Positions 19,545 through 33,419 of a DNA stretch of 64,000 nt are shown in pieces (position 1 is the stretch's first letter; every line of letters starts with the position of its first letter). The translations under genes were made by a program, and so were the position numbers. The notes beneath the pieces are model-generated. The model saw only the letters and a list, made by a program, of their open reading frames with translations, was not told the origin of the DNA and did no database searches. Source of the stretch: Madurella fahalii (taxonomy: Eukaryota; Ascomycota; Sordariomycetes; Sordariales); assembly GCA_029876055.1 (NCBI GenBank), contig CM056876.1, positions 3,534,001-3,598,000 on the forward strand, written 5' to 3'.

Positions 19545-20887
19545 TGTAATGAGAATCCCTAGGTAAGACTGGGAGAACTGACCAAATGATAGTGGATGAT
19601 ATCATAGTACTAGGATAGATAAGAACCCCGTAAGAAACCCTTTTATATAGGGAACTTTTAATCCGTAAGAATCAGTCTCTTTATAATTGATAGGAGGCTA
19701 TTTACCGAGATATCGCTTATTAGTCTAGGTCTTTTCGGTATTATCATAACCTATCTCCCTTAACGTATTCCTAGAACAACCCTTTACAATTCTGATCCTT
19801 CTATTCTACCGTTAGCCAAGATAGCACCCACAATTAGTACTTTGAACATATTAGAGCGAGGAGAGAGTTCCTAGGAGAATACTCCTCAATCGCTTGTAAA
19901 TTCTATTCGTCTTCATCAGTCAGAGATACCATTTATTCGACCTTATATATCCTCTTATATGATCTCAGACTCCTAAATCCTATATCCTACTCTATACTAT
20001 AACAATCTATTAGAGTCGACCCATCTTCGGATTTAATAGCTAGAAGCATTGAAGAACTTATAAGAATAAGAAGAGAGTTTGCTTCAAAAGTTAGGTATAT
20101 TATTAGATAAACCTTCTCCGAAAAGAAGATGATATCGCTCCTTCTCAGTAGAATCTAGTGATTTTGAAGAGAGCTAAAAAGCGATTAAAGTGAAGTATTT
20201 AATTCAGCTCCCTGATAATACTACCTATTAACATCACCTAGAATAGCTCTAAGATCTATAACAAGTATTTATAGGAGACTCGAAGTAATTTAAGATAGGT
20301 ATAAATCGAATCCTTTTTACTTTAGATTAGATAGAAGAGTATTCTTATAATTACTAGTATAGCTACTATAATAACTTTTCAGTAGATATATAATAATAAA
20401 CTAAAAAGGACTAGAAGATATTTGAAGATTAGATATTAAATTATATTTGAAATTTTATTGATTAGGAGTCTACTATTATAAAGTAGCTTAATAATACTAA
20501 ATAATAAGAGGTTTAGTCCCTTTTAGATTTTTATAGTACCTAGAATTCTTTAAAACCTAGTTCTCTACATAGGATAAAAAGGCTTATACTTTAGCTTTTT
20601 ATATAAAGCTTTCGCCTGCAATTAGTAACTATATCGACCTATATATTCATAATAAACTAGAAACTCAAGTAGAGATAGTTAGATTGGCTACTTAAATCTA
20701 ATATAGTTTTTAATACTAAAAACCCTAGGAAACCTCCTAATATTCAACCTAGTATCCTCCTTATTTATCTCGTTTTCCTCTAACTTATAAAATGTTATTT
20801 TATCTATAAAGAATATTATTATATAGAACTTATCTCTCGAAACCTATAATTAATAATGCTATATACGAAATATAATAATTACTCTAT
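19545..20887 (+). mobile_element. Gypsy-2: 5' LTR and gag region fragment
   Basis: LTR at 19545-19788 (244 bp, TGTAATGAG...CCTTTACA) followed by a gag-like region colinear with 21138-22230 of Gypsy-3. It is cut at 20887, where the Gypsy-3 5' LTR begins. The remainder of Gypsy-2 is not found beyond the 3' end of Gypsy-3. Heavily AT-shifted by RIP. Confidence 0.85.
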
Positions 20888-21137
20888 TATAATAAGAGCT
20901 ACAGAGTAAGACTGGGAGAACTAGCCGAATAACGGTAGATGATATCACTGTACTAGAGTAGATAAGAACCCCGTAGGAAACCCTCTTACACGGGGAACTT
21001 CTGATCCGTAAGGATCAGTCTCTATATAATTAATAGAAGGCTGTTCACTAAGATATCGCCCGCTAGTCCAGGTCTTTTCGGTATTAAGATATTGTAATCC
21101 ATCTCTCTCAACGTGTTCCTAGAACAACCCCTTTATA
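20888..21137 (+). repeat. Gypsy-3 5' LTR (250 bp)
   Basis: Starts TATAATAAGAG (RIP form of TGTAATAAGAG) and ends CTTTATA (from CTTTACA). Confidence 0.88.
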
Positions 21138-21139
21138 AT

Positions 21140-24100
21140 TCTGATCCTTCTATTCTACCATTAGCCGAGATAGTACCTACGATCAGTACTTTGAACGTAT
21201 CGGAGCGAAGAGAGAGTTCCCGGGAGAATACGTCTCAATTGCCTGCAAATCCTATTCGTCTTCATCGGTCAGAAACACCAAACATTCGACCTTATATATC
21301 CTCCTATACCGTCTTAGACTCTCAAATCCTATATCCCGCTCTATACTATAATAACCTATTGGAATCGACCTATCTTCGGATTCAACAGCTGGAAGCATTA
21401 AAGAACTTACGAGAATAAGAAGAGGGTTTGCTTCGAAGGTTAGGTATATTACCAGACGAGCCTCCTCCAAAAAGAAGACGATATCGTTCCTCTTTAGCAG
21501 AATCTAGCGATTCTAAAGAGAGCCGAAAAGCGATTAAAGTAAAGTATCTAATTCAACTCCCTAATAATACTACCTATCAATATCACCTAGAATAGCTCTA
21601 ACACCTATAGTAAATATTTATAGGAGACCTGAAGTAATTTAAAACGGGTATAAATCGAATTCTTTTCGTCTTAGACTAAATAGAAGAGTATCCTTATAAT
21701 CGCTAGTATAGCTACTATAATAACCTTTTAGTAGATATACGATAATAGGCTGAGAAGGACTGGAAGATATTTAAAGATTAGATACTAAATTGTATTCGAG
21801 ATCTTACCGATTAGGAGTCTACTATTATAAAGTAACTTAATAATACTAAGTAATAAGAGGCTCAATCCCCTTTAGATTTTTATTAATACCTAGAATCCCT
21901 TAAGGCCTAGTTTCCTAAATAGGACGAAAAGGCTTATACTTTAGCCTTTTATACGAAGCTTTCGCCTATAATTAGCAACTATATTAACCTATATATTTAT
22001 AATAAACCGGAAATTTAGGAAAAGATAGTTAAATTAACTACCTAAATCTAATACGGTTTTCAGTACTGAAAACCTCAGGAAACCCCCTAGTATTCAACCC
22101 AATATCTTCCTTATTCATCTCGTTTTACTCTAACCTATAAAATATTATTTTATCTATAAAGAACATTATTATATAGAACTCGCCTCTAAAATATATAATT
22201 AATAACGTTATATACGAAATATAATAATTATTCTATATTAACCCCTTTTTACTTTAACTAGTTAAATCCTATAGATAGCTATAGGAATCCTTTAACTTAT
22301 TTTATCTATAGTAGTAATATCTATTTCGCTAATAACTGCCTATAAAAGGGAGTATTAGTAGGTAAAGCTACTAGGTACCCCAGTACTCGTAATAGCGGAT
22401 TCCGCTTATATTGCCGGGGAAACGGTAGAAGCCGACGGATATAAACCCTTGTTATATTGGTAAGGATAATAAATTAGAAGTTCTAGTCAAAGAACGAATA
22501 TATACTTTAATAACCTTACTAGATTACATCCTGAAACCTATAATAGTCGATCTGGATATAGGAATAGAGATTAATATCGTTAGCCTAGAGTTTATAAAGA
22601 AGTATAAGCTCCGATAGATCGGGATGTAATTACCCTATATTCGATATATAGATTACTATATTATTAAAGTATTTAATATATATAAAATTCCTTTAGAATT
22701 AATAGATTGCTAAAGGATTACTAAGAGAATATATATTCTATATACCGCTATTAATTATCCGTTTATTACAAACGAATCCTCTATTCTTCTTAGGATACTA
22801 AGTTTAACGTCTTTAAAAATCTTATTATACTCTAAAGGTTCCTTCTAGTAGTTTATAGTAGAATCGGAGTATATCCGAATCGAAAGTCCTAAAAAATTCT
22901 TTAAGATATATCGAGGAGAAGCATTTATTTATTCCTTAATATAATATCCAGATATACTAGAGGTACTTTTCCTAGAAAAGGAAGAAAAAGAAAATACCCC
23001 TCGAAAACTAGATAATATCCCTCTGGAAATCTCGGACTTTATAGACGTTATAAACCCTAGTAATATAGATATTTTACTCTCTTTTAAAAGTACTGATTAT
23101 ACTATTAATCTGCTTTCTAATACTACCTCTCTAGTTAGAACGATTTATCCTTTATTACGATATAAGCTCTCGATTTTGGAGGAATATCTATACGAGAACC
23201 TAGTAAAAGGCTATATTCGTTTATCCCAGAATTCTGCTATAGATCCTATTTTATTTATTTCTAAGAAAGATAGTACCTTATACTTATATATAGATTACCG
23301 AAGACTTAACTATATAACCGTTAAGAATCGATATCTATTACTGTTAATCTCAGAGATCTTAGACCGAGTATCTAGAGTAAAGTACTTTACGAAGTTAGAT
23401 ATTAAAGACGTTTACTACTGGATTCGTATCCGAGAAGGAGACGAATAGAAGACAGCTTTCTATATTCGATATAGTTTATTTAAATATCTTATTATACCTT
23501 TTAGCCTAATAAATACTCCTACTACCTTTTAGAACTATATCTATATAGCTTTAGGTAGATTACTAGACGATTATTATATATATTATTTAGATAATATCTT
23601 AATTTTCTCCTTTAATTGAGAGACTTATATGACTTACCTCCGATATATCCTAGAATGACTGAGAAAAGTATAGTTATACTATAAGCCTACTAAATATTTA
23701 TTCTATTAGAACAAAGTAGAATTCCTAGATTACGTTCTTACTCTAAAAAGTATTAGTATAGACCTAGTATAAATTCAGACTATCTAAGATTAGCCTAAAC
23801 TCCAATCCTATTAAGATATTCAAGTTTTAGGATTTTATAACTTTTATCGTCGATTTATCCGAAACTTTTTAGATATTATATTACTATTAACTTATTTACT
23901 AAAGAGGTTATAGAATAGATGAAAACCGGGATCCCTCTAATTAGAGGCCGAAGAGTATATAGCATTTATACAACTTAAAAAGGCTTTCTAAAATATACTG
24001 GTCTTATATTATTTTAATCCTGAACTCCCTATCGTTATCGAAATAGATATCTCTAACTTCGTAATAGGAGCTATCTTATTATAGATCCCGAGAGAGGGCC

Positions 24101-25650
24101 GAAAACATCCTATTACATTCTAGTCGGTAAAGTTTTCTAGACTAGCTATAGACTATAGAACTCCTGATAAGGAGATAATAGCTATTATAGAAGCTTTCAA
24201 GTATTAGCAATACTATATAGAAGGGAGTTAATAGGAAGTTACTGTATTTTCGGATTATAATAACCTTTAGAGGTTTATAAAATAAAACTGATTGAATAGC
24301 TAGTAGACTAAATAGTATATATACTTAGTAGGATTTAACTTTATTATTAAGTACTAGCCTGGAAAGCGAAACCCAGTTAATAGCTCTTCGAAAAGACCAG
24401 ATTATAAGGATAAAGAATGTCTAACTAGACTCGAGTAGATACTTATATTAGAAAGTAAAATTATTTAGGTAAACCGGATTAAAGAACTAATTACAGAAAG
24501 AAACAAATTTACCTACTATGTAGAAAGGAATAGAAGAGCTTATATAGAAGATCCTAGCGAATCGGCTAGTACCTAGATCGGAAAAACAACTGTAGAAGGG
24601 GATAAAAGAGCCTACTATATACTAGAAGAAGGCGAAGATGCCTATATATAGGACCCTAGCAAACTCGCTAGTTAGAAACCCAGAATAATAGGTTATCTAT
24701 TAGAAGTTACTATAGAATTACTAAGTATCTACCTATAAGAATCTCAGGATTACTAAGAAGCTAATTAGCTTAGATAAGAGTAAATTGTTATTCGTTAATA
24801 TATAAAGAAGTATATTCAACTAGAAGTAGTTTATACTATAAACTCGTTAAAGTCTATAAAAAAATTGATCCTAGAGCTGTAAGCTACGGATCTAGTAACT
24901 CTGAAAATTAAGGAAAAGTTACTAAATTCAATACGAAACTAAAGTATTTCACCCGAATAGGCACTTAAATGCAAGTAAGAATTACTATATTAAGGACGAT
25001 TATTCATCCTAATAGAGTAAACCATTAAATAGGAGTTACTCTAGCTTTTTTATAACAATTCGTTAGTAGGCTATTTTAATGTCGAGAAGACTCTCGAATT
25101 ACTATAATGAAAGTACTTCTAGTATAGTATAACTAAAGATATTAAGGACTATTATAGAACCTACTATACCTACTAAGTTAGTAAAGTAAGACGGTATAAG
25201 CTATATAGATTGCTCGAATCGTTATTAATCTTAATACATCCTTAGAGTGAGATTACTATAGATTTCATTGTAGGTTTTCCTATAGTAAAGAGTCTAGATA
25301 GCTTAGAGAAAGATGCAATTCTAGTGGTTATCGACTGGTATACCAAGATGAACCAGTTTTTTCTAATCTCTATTACTATTACCAGCTAAGAACTAGTAGA
25401 ACTCCTTTATAAGGAAATTGAACTTAAGTATAGCTCTATTGATAGCTATATTAGTGATCGAGATTCTATTTTTATATTACAATTCTAGGGTAAAACCTTC
25501 TTTTTAATCAAGTAGGTAGGCTAGCCTTTGGAGTATAATCAATGGGTATCAGAGGAAGATATAGCGAATGTACCGAAGTTAGTATCGTAATTTCGAAAAA
25601 TATATAAAAACTAGCGAAAGTATAGGCAATAAGATATTAATTAATATCTA
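21140..25650 (+). pseudogene. Gypsy-3 gag-pol remnant, internally deleted integrase
   Basis: The gag part includes SSYTVLDSQILYPALYYNNL and a basic KRRRYRSS stretch. Pol shows the RT motifs [34 protein letters not shown] and YYIYYLDNILIFS (catalytic YLDD changed to YLDN). Integrase DFIVGFP, then DWYTKMNQFF, stops at about 25485 and jumps directly to the chromodomain (FFLIK, VGXPXEYNQW). Compared with Gypsy-1, about 695 bp between equivalents of 1917 and 2612 are missing. The short sequence ATTCTAGG lies at the junction. Confidence 0.85.
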
Positions 25651-25734
25651 CCTATACGAAACTATATCCCGGGATATCCTAGATGTTAACCCCAACCTAA
25701 ATAAAAGAAAAACCTCCTGAAAACTATATAACAC

Positions 25735-26633
25735 TTAAGAAATTAAGGTCAGTACCAATACTAAGTCTGGAGCTACCTCTATCTAAACCTACTAGGCATC
25801 CTCCTCTATATTAGCAGTAACCTCCTCCTTTACTGTGTTAATAAAATAGCGTTTAGTACCCGACTAGCCTATAAAACCAATATCGCTAAGCGATAAATAA
25901 GTAATAGACTATATCTCCTAGGTATATACTTTGGACTTGTACTACGAAAAGTTAGCGATAATGTGGTGGAAATATAGTAACTGAGACTGACCTCGATATT
26001 ACAGCTACGATTCTGGCTAGGGTGAGATAACTGCTATAGGCAGAGTTGGCTATATAATATGACTATAGAGCAATATACTATATAAACTTGCTATCGAAAT
26101 ATCAGCGAATTGTATACGAAAATAAACGAGATAAGTGTATTTACAGAAGATAGTTTAGTAGTACCGGAAATACCGAATTAGCAGCGATAAGTAGTCTCGG
26201 TAGTGTCGAAAGCCCTAACTAGATCTTTAACGGTAATAGCGATCTTTTTATAGCTATAGCGAGATAGTATAGAAACTTAAAGGCGATTACTCTCCTCGTC
26301 GAATTCGCTTTTAGTATTCTCTATACGATAATCAACGATAGTACGAACTGCATTGACGAGAATTATAAGGTCAACGGAGTTACTAACTATTCTAGTAGCG
26401 GCCTATAATCGTTAATAAATCTCCTATTAATTAGTCAAAAAATATATATAACTTACCAGTATATATAACTCTTTCTTCATATTATAGTAGGAGTAATATA
26501 AGGAGGTCGACTATTTAAAAGAGTAGTCAATTATAAGGACTTTACTGGAGCGAGGATTAGTGTTTTTAAGTACCGAGCGAATGTACTTCATATACGGTAT
26601 AACCTCGGCGGTAGAGGTAGTGAAAGCATCTAT
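25735..26633 (-). pseudogene. Antisense four-exon gene, Gypsy-3 copy
   Basis: Aligns end to end with 2862-3762. The start is ATA (from ATG) at 26633-26631 and the stop TAA at 25737-25735. Exon 1 translates as (M)DAFTTSTAEVIPYMKYIRSV and so on. The intron 2 donor here still reads GTAAAT directly after the TCTTCT codons, which fixes the donor position that is mutated in Gypsy-1. Many codons are RIP-changed. Confidence 0.65.
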
Positions 26634-26659
26634 TACAATAGAAAAGTAGCTGAAGCGAC

Positions 26660-26693
<34 letters not shown>

Positions 26694-27278
26694 GAGGACA
26701 GGCAGCAAGCTATATACAGGAGCAGAGTGAAAAGCGAGCGAAACGACGTATAGAAGAGGGCCTAAAGAAGAAAAGTTTTAGAAAAGATAGGAGAGGAGAA
26801 GGATATTTATACCTGAATAAAGAGGGTTAATATACGTCTGCAATTTGCAGTTATGTATAAGCTACGTAGTTGCAAACGTATATATATTACTTAAGTTCTA
26901 CGAAAAGAGTAATATATAAAATCGGATAGAAATCCAAGCAATTTAACAATAATTCGGAATGCATACTGGGGCCGGAAAAGTGGAGTACCGGTACTATAGA
27001 GCCGTATAACCTACTAAACCTAGGTACTAACCGAAATTTTACCGAAAACCCTTCGAGTACAAAACTTATTACCCCTTATTAAGATTACAATTCTTTCTTA
27101 CTATATAACTTCCGGGGTAAAGGACTTTACGTAGTTCGAACAGCATTCGATGTCTACCTGATATCATCCTAACTTCTACCCTTCCAATTTTAGATATAAA
27201 TCTGAGGACAGGTTCTACAGAGGGGAGGATAAATTGTAATAAGAGCTACAGGGCAAGACCGGGAGAACCGGCCAAATG

Positions 27279-27540
27279 TGTTGGAAATGAGGAATGTCAT
27301 CACAAATGAGCGACCCACTTTGTACAGCTGGGAGCACCTGCCAACGGGTGTCGGATCATGTAATGGATGCGCCTAGGGGCTATCTTCCTAAGCTCCCTGC
27401 TTCCTGAGCGATATCTGTAGTGTAACAATAGAACAATAGGACGACTGCCCAACCCATTGATAAAAACCTTCAAGGAGGTGTAGATCTGTGCCCAACGAGC
27501 CTGACTAATCAAGTGGGTGCTATAGATACTAGTTCCAACA
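27279..27540 (+). repeat. Copia-2 5' LTR (262 bp)
   Basis: TG...CA bounded with the short inverted termini TGTTGGAA/TTCCAACA. Confidence 0.92.
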
Positions 27541-30500
27541 GTTATGAGCCCGGTGAGCGATCTTTGCTTCTACGATCAGGAACTTCAGTCAGATACACAC
27601 CTAAGATACGATCAATGTAATCATCAACAACTATTAGAAATACAACGTAAAAGCAACGATCAAACTAGATAAGATGACTACCACGAAGACCGACGATACT
27701 ACGGCCCGCCTCGTAAGCCCAGACGACTAACGTACGTAGAACCACAAGTTCCAATCGAGAGCCGTAGCTGCCGATCTTTAGGACAAGATCAACCCCGACG
27801 CAGATATCAGGGAGCCATTTCTGAGCCTTCCTCAGCTCCCTAATCTCGCGAAGTTCGAAAAGCGAGAGCTCCTAGTAAGGCGATCAGAACACCATATGAC
27901 AGTTTCCTTAGCCGGAGCTACGACGCCTAGTACGGCCACGATCGACGGCTCCTACGATTTCGATGCCTAGAGCCAGGGAGCACTATACCAAGAGCGTATC
28001 GATATCGGGGCCAAGCCCAAATCCATTATAGAGCTCTCGACCGCTAGAAGGAGCTCTTACTCGCTTAAGCATACCGAATATACAATGCAGCTGCGGTGCT
28101 TTAAGAAAGAGAAGGACAATATTAAAGAGTTTAAGGCGTAGGTTAATAATACGGTTTCGAGCTACTTGCAGCAGGTCTCCTATAATCCTACGGCCTCGCT
28201 GGTAACGTAGTACGCGAACCTGTATAATCAGGTCGGCATTACCGAGGTATACGAGAAGATAATCGTGTAAAACATGTACCTCGAAGCGATCAAGCTACTT
28301 ACATGTCCTCCCAAGGATATAAGCGTATAGCTTCGAACCTAGGAGCGTACGATGGCCTACATACAGAATAAAACAGTAGCCGAGGCTAAGGGATTGTCTT
28401 TTTGGTTCTCCGACTTTGAGAGTAGTAAAGGGCGTAGGATATACCGACTAGTACTAGATCTACCGGATACTCTATTCGAAGGAGATTGAAAACGATACTC
28501 TAGAATACCGTAAGCTCAGTAACGATTTCTAGGACGAGATCTATAACATTTAGAGGAGCGAAAGTAAGTCGTATATCGCGAAAGGCACATTTATAGCTAC
28601 TTTCGCCGATTAAGGTAATACCGATAATAGAACTACTAAGCATTTACGATCGAGAAGCAACGATACCTATATATATAAAAGAGGATATACTAGAGGAGAG
28701 TTTGTCGGGCTATAGGGTATATGAGCGCCTATACCGCTTTAATCAATGCTTCTATATAATAGATTAGCTACTACTATAGTAATTCAAAAAAAGGGAGTAT
28801 ATCGTCGAGCTCGTTAGATAGAACCTCGAAAGAGATCTCTAACTGTAAGAGGAAGTTACCCGGCTTAATAAGAAAGCTAGGAGCTTAAGCTCCAAGCCCA
28901 ATAACGCTAAACGATAGAGGCTAAAAAGTAGATTACTAGTAGGCTAGTCGATATAAAATCGGGTACGATCTCCTGTATAAGAAACTAGGGCTAAAGTAAG
29001 ATTCGAGGATAATAGTTGACTATCTAAGAAGATTATAGAGGTCAATACCGCTTTTATAGTAATAGGATCAGCGCTATTAGTAGCTACCTATCTACTATGA
29101 TACTCAGCGATCCTTGATTCAGGCACTACAATCTATATCTTTAACGAGCCGAGCTGTTTTCTCAACCTCAGAAATACGCCTCTAGGAGATAAGATCTAGG
29201 CCAGAGATTACTACCTACCTATCCTTAGATATAGGGAGGTAGATATTGAAGTTCACTCTCTACTAGGATACCAATACTTTCTATACCTATAAGGTATAGC
29301 ATTCTATAAAGAAATGGCATACAATCTTATATCGCTATACCACCTTAAGGAATCTAGATATTACTAGGATATATGCTCAATACCTACACTACTGAAGAGA
29401 GTAGAGGGTATACTGTTCTATATACTTAAGGATCGCTACAATCAATTCGTACTTAAGTATATTGAAGGTGAGATCACTAATACCGCCTTTATAGTATACT
29501 ACAATAAGTTCAATACCTAGACTAAGCGGTAGCCTAGATATATTGCAGGTGCTATATAGTACCTACGAATAGGTTATCTAGGCCTAGGAGCATTTAAACG
29601 CCTTATTAACGCAATAGAAGGAACTAAGATCAAGGCACTTACTACCTATAAATATGATACCTACGTACTTAGTAAGATAAAGTAATAGATCTGTTATAAG
29701 CCTAGAGATCTAGATAGGATTCTTTCTATAGAGCATTTTACCCTCGATTTCTACGACTTTAAGCCCGATCAATAGGGATTCAAGACCCTAATATATATTA
29801 TCGATAGGTACTCTGAGTATATATAGGATTACTACCTCACTAATAAGGAGGTGTCTACGATTATAGATACCCTCGAGTCTCTAGTATCAATACTAGAGCT
29901 CTATTTCAAGATAAAGATTAAAACTATTGAGTCTAATAACGAGATCGTTAAGAGCTATACAATCAAAGCATATCTTACCTCGAAGTTAATTAAGTCTGAG
30001 CCCTCGCCCCTATATACATAGGATCTTAACGGTATAGCCGAGCGCTCGGGAGGTATAATCAAGAACAAGATACGCTCGATAAGAGTAGGTACGAAGCTTC
30101 TAAGCTCCCTCTAGAGAGAGATCAGTGCAACTACGGTATACCTAGTAAACTGGACACCACGGTACCGGATAGGATAGAAAACGCCGTAGGAGATCCTATA
30201 CATATATAATAGAGAGCGAAAGAAGCTATAATTAAGGCATTTACGAGCGTTCGGCTATAAGGTATATACAATAACCGCTTAGACAATAAAGAAAGAAAAG
30301 CGCCTTAAGCGACTCGATTTATACACCTAAATTGGATACCTCGTCGGATATACCTCTACAAATATATATAGGATATAGAATCCTCTATATAACGAAGTTA
30401 TAATTACCTACAATATAATCTTTAATAAAGAAGAGTTCTTTAATAGCAATTTTAAGAGCCTAAAAGACGATATTAGAGAAGTAGACTTAGAGGAACTCGC

Positions 30501-31498
30501 TCGATTACTATAGCAGTACTCTATAAATGCCCTAGAACCTAATAAGATACCTACTTATAAGCCTTCCTAGGAGAACCCAGATTACAGGGTATAGAGCTAC
30601 GAGCTTATTATATAAGAGCTAGCCGCTAGAGGGACCTGACTAGATTTAAGCCTAGATCAATAGAGTACCTAGATAGAGGGATCGATCCTAGGTATATAGA
30701 AGGCTATAGAGAAAATCTATATAGAGATATAGTTTGAGCTACTCCTAATACTACTACCGTTGCTACTAGCTATAATAATCGCTACTACGTTCTATAGATT
30801 AATAGAAGTATTTAGAGATAGACTTATAGGCGATTAACGCTAATTAAATAGGATTAACTATACTTATAGGATTAAGCTCTACCGTACTAAAAGCTAGAAA
30901 ACTGTATTCCTAAGAAGAACCTAGATAAGCGAGATCAACTAAAATAGCTATAAGCTCTTAAGAGTATAGGTAGTAAGGAAGTCGATTAAAGACTCTCTAT
31001 TGAAGAACCAGATAACGATTACCTATAAAGAAGTAGAAAGAAGGCTCAGATTAAACGAATGTATCTACTATAGAGAACTCCCAAAGCTACCTAATAAGTA
31101 CTACGACCTTAAGGATTATCCCTTAGGGTCGTAATTCGAAGAAGCTAAATGCAATTACCTCGAGAGTTATAACTATATAAAATCCTAGCTCGAGGTTGGA
31201 AAAGCTGAGGTAATAGGGTATAAGATCCTCGACTACTAATAGGTATATATATACAAGTTCAACAAGTACAGTATCTTTACTAAAGCGAAGGTACGCCTTA
31301 TAGTAAAAGGCGATTAACAGATTAAAGACCTAGATCAAGAGATATATATTACAACACTTGCTAGAAGATCTTTCTATACGATTATAGTAATCGCAATATA
31401 CTTCGATTTAGAGCTCCTACAGTACGATATATCTAACGCCTTTATTAACGTAGATCTCGACGAAGTAGTATTTATATATATAGCCCCTAGATACTATA

Positions 31499-31748
31499 TG
31501 TAAAGGGGTTGTTCTGGGAACACGTTAAGGGAGATGGACTACGATGTCTTGATACCGAAAAGACCTGGACTAGCGGGCAATATCTTGGTGAACAGCCTCC
31601 TATCAATTATATAGAGACTGATCCTTGCGGATTAGAAGTTTCCTGCGTGAGAGGGTTTCCCACGGGGTTCTTATCTACCCTAATACAGTGATATCATCTA
31701 CTGTTATTCGACCGGTTCTTCCGGTCTTATCCAGTAGCTCTTATTACA
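31499..31748 (-). repeat. Gypsy-4 3' LTR
   Basis: Reads TGTAAAGGGG...TTATTACA on the plus strand, the reverse complement of the LTR at 20888. Confidence 0.92.
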
Positions 31749-32396
31749 ATTTATCCTCCCCTCTGTAGAACCTGTCCTCAGGTTCACATCTGAAATTAGA
31801 AGGGTAGAAGTTGGGATGACATCGGGTAGACATCGAGTGCTATTCGAACTGTGTAAAGCCCTTTGCCCCGGAGGTTATATAGTGAGAAAGAATTATAATC
31901 TTGATAAGGGGTAACAGGTTTTGCACTCGAGGGGTTTTCGGCAAAATCTCGGTCGGTACCCGGATTTGGTAGATCGTATAGCTCTGCGGTACCGGTACTC
32001 CACTTTTCCGGCTCCGGTATGTGTTCCGAATTATCGTCAAATTACCTGGATTTCCATCCGATTTTACATATCACTCTTTTCGCAGAACTTGAGTAGTATA
32101 TACGCATTTACAACTGCATAGCTTGTATACAACTGCAAATTGCAGACGTACATTGACCCTCTTCACTCGGGTATAAATACCCCTCTCCTCTCCCACTTCT
32201 TCCAAAACTTTTCTTCTTCAAGCCCTCTTCTATACATTATTTCACTCGCTCTTCGCCTTGCTCCTACATATAGCTCGCTACCTATCCTCGCCTCTCTCTC
32301 CCTCTTTCTCTTTTCCTCTCTCTCTCCCTCTCTCTCCCTCTCTCTCACTCTCTCTCACTCTCTTTTCGTCGTCGTTTCAGCCGCTTTTCCGTCACA

Positions 32397-33298
32397 ATAG
32401 ACGCTTTCGCCGCCTCCACCGCTGAGGTCACGCCGTATATAAAGTACATTCGCTCAGCACTTAAATATACCAATCCTCGCTCTAGCGAAGTCCTTACAAT
32501 TGACTGCTCTTTCGAACAGTCGACCTCCTCGCATTGCTCTCACTACAATACAAAGAAAGAGTTATATACACCGGTAAGTTATATACATTTTTTAACTGAT
32601 TGACAGGGGATTTATTAACGATTATAGGCCGCTACTAGAATAGTTAGCAACTCTATCGACCTTATAATTCTCATTAACGCAGCTCGTACTATCGTCGATT
32701 ATCGCGTAGAGGACACTGAAGGTGAACTCGACGAAAAGGGTAATCGCCCTCAAATTTCTATACTATCTTGCTACAGCCGTAAAAAGATCGCCGCTACCAC
32801 TAAAGATCTAATCGGGGCTTTCGATACTACCGAGACCGCTTATCGCCGTCAATTCGGCATTTCCGGCGCTACCAAGCCATCTTCTATAAAGACATTTATT
32901 TTACTTATTTTTATATACAAATCGCTAACATTTCAATAGCAAGCTTATATAGCATATTACTCTATAATCGCGCTATATAGCCAACTCCGCCTACAGCAGT
33001 CGTCCTGCCCTAGCCGGAACCGCAGCTGTAATACCGATATCAGTCTCAATTACCATATTTCTACCGAGTTATCGCTGACTTTTTATAATACAAGTCCGAA
33101 GTACGTACCTAGGAGGTACAGAATATCACTCGTCTATCGCTTAGCGATATTAATTTCATAGGCTGGTCGGGTACTAAACGCCATTTCCTTAATATAGTAA
33201 AGGAGGAGGTTACTATTAATATAGAAGAGGACGTCTAGTAGGTTTGGGTAGAGGTAGCTCCGGACTTGGTATTAGTACGGACCTCAATTTTTTAAATG
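32397..33298 (+). pseudogene. Antisense four-exon gene, Gypsy-4 copy
   Basis: Antisense relative to Gypsy-4, hence plus strand here. The start codon is ATA (from ATG) at 32397. Exon 1 is 32397-32573, ending at a clean GTAAGT donor. Intron 1 (32574-32627) ends TAG. Exon 2 carries (V)SNSIDLIILINAARTIVDYR and AYRRQFGISGATK. The Gln that is TAG in Gypsy-1 exon 3 is intact here (CTACAGCAG). Exon 4 contains SLSDINFIGWSGTKRHF and VWVEVAPDLVLV, ending TTTTTTAA. Upstream is a TATA box (TATAAATACC, about 32171-32180) followed by a CT-rich tract up to 32390. Confidence 0.72.
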
Positions 33299-33419
33299 TT
33301 ATATAGTTTTCAGGAGGTTTTTTTTTTATTTAGGTCGGGGTTAGTATCTAGGATACCCCAGGATATAGTTTTATATAGATAGATATTAATTAACATCTTA
33401 TCGCCTATACTTTTACTAG

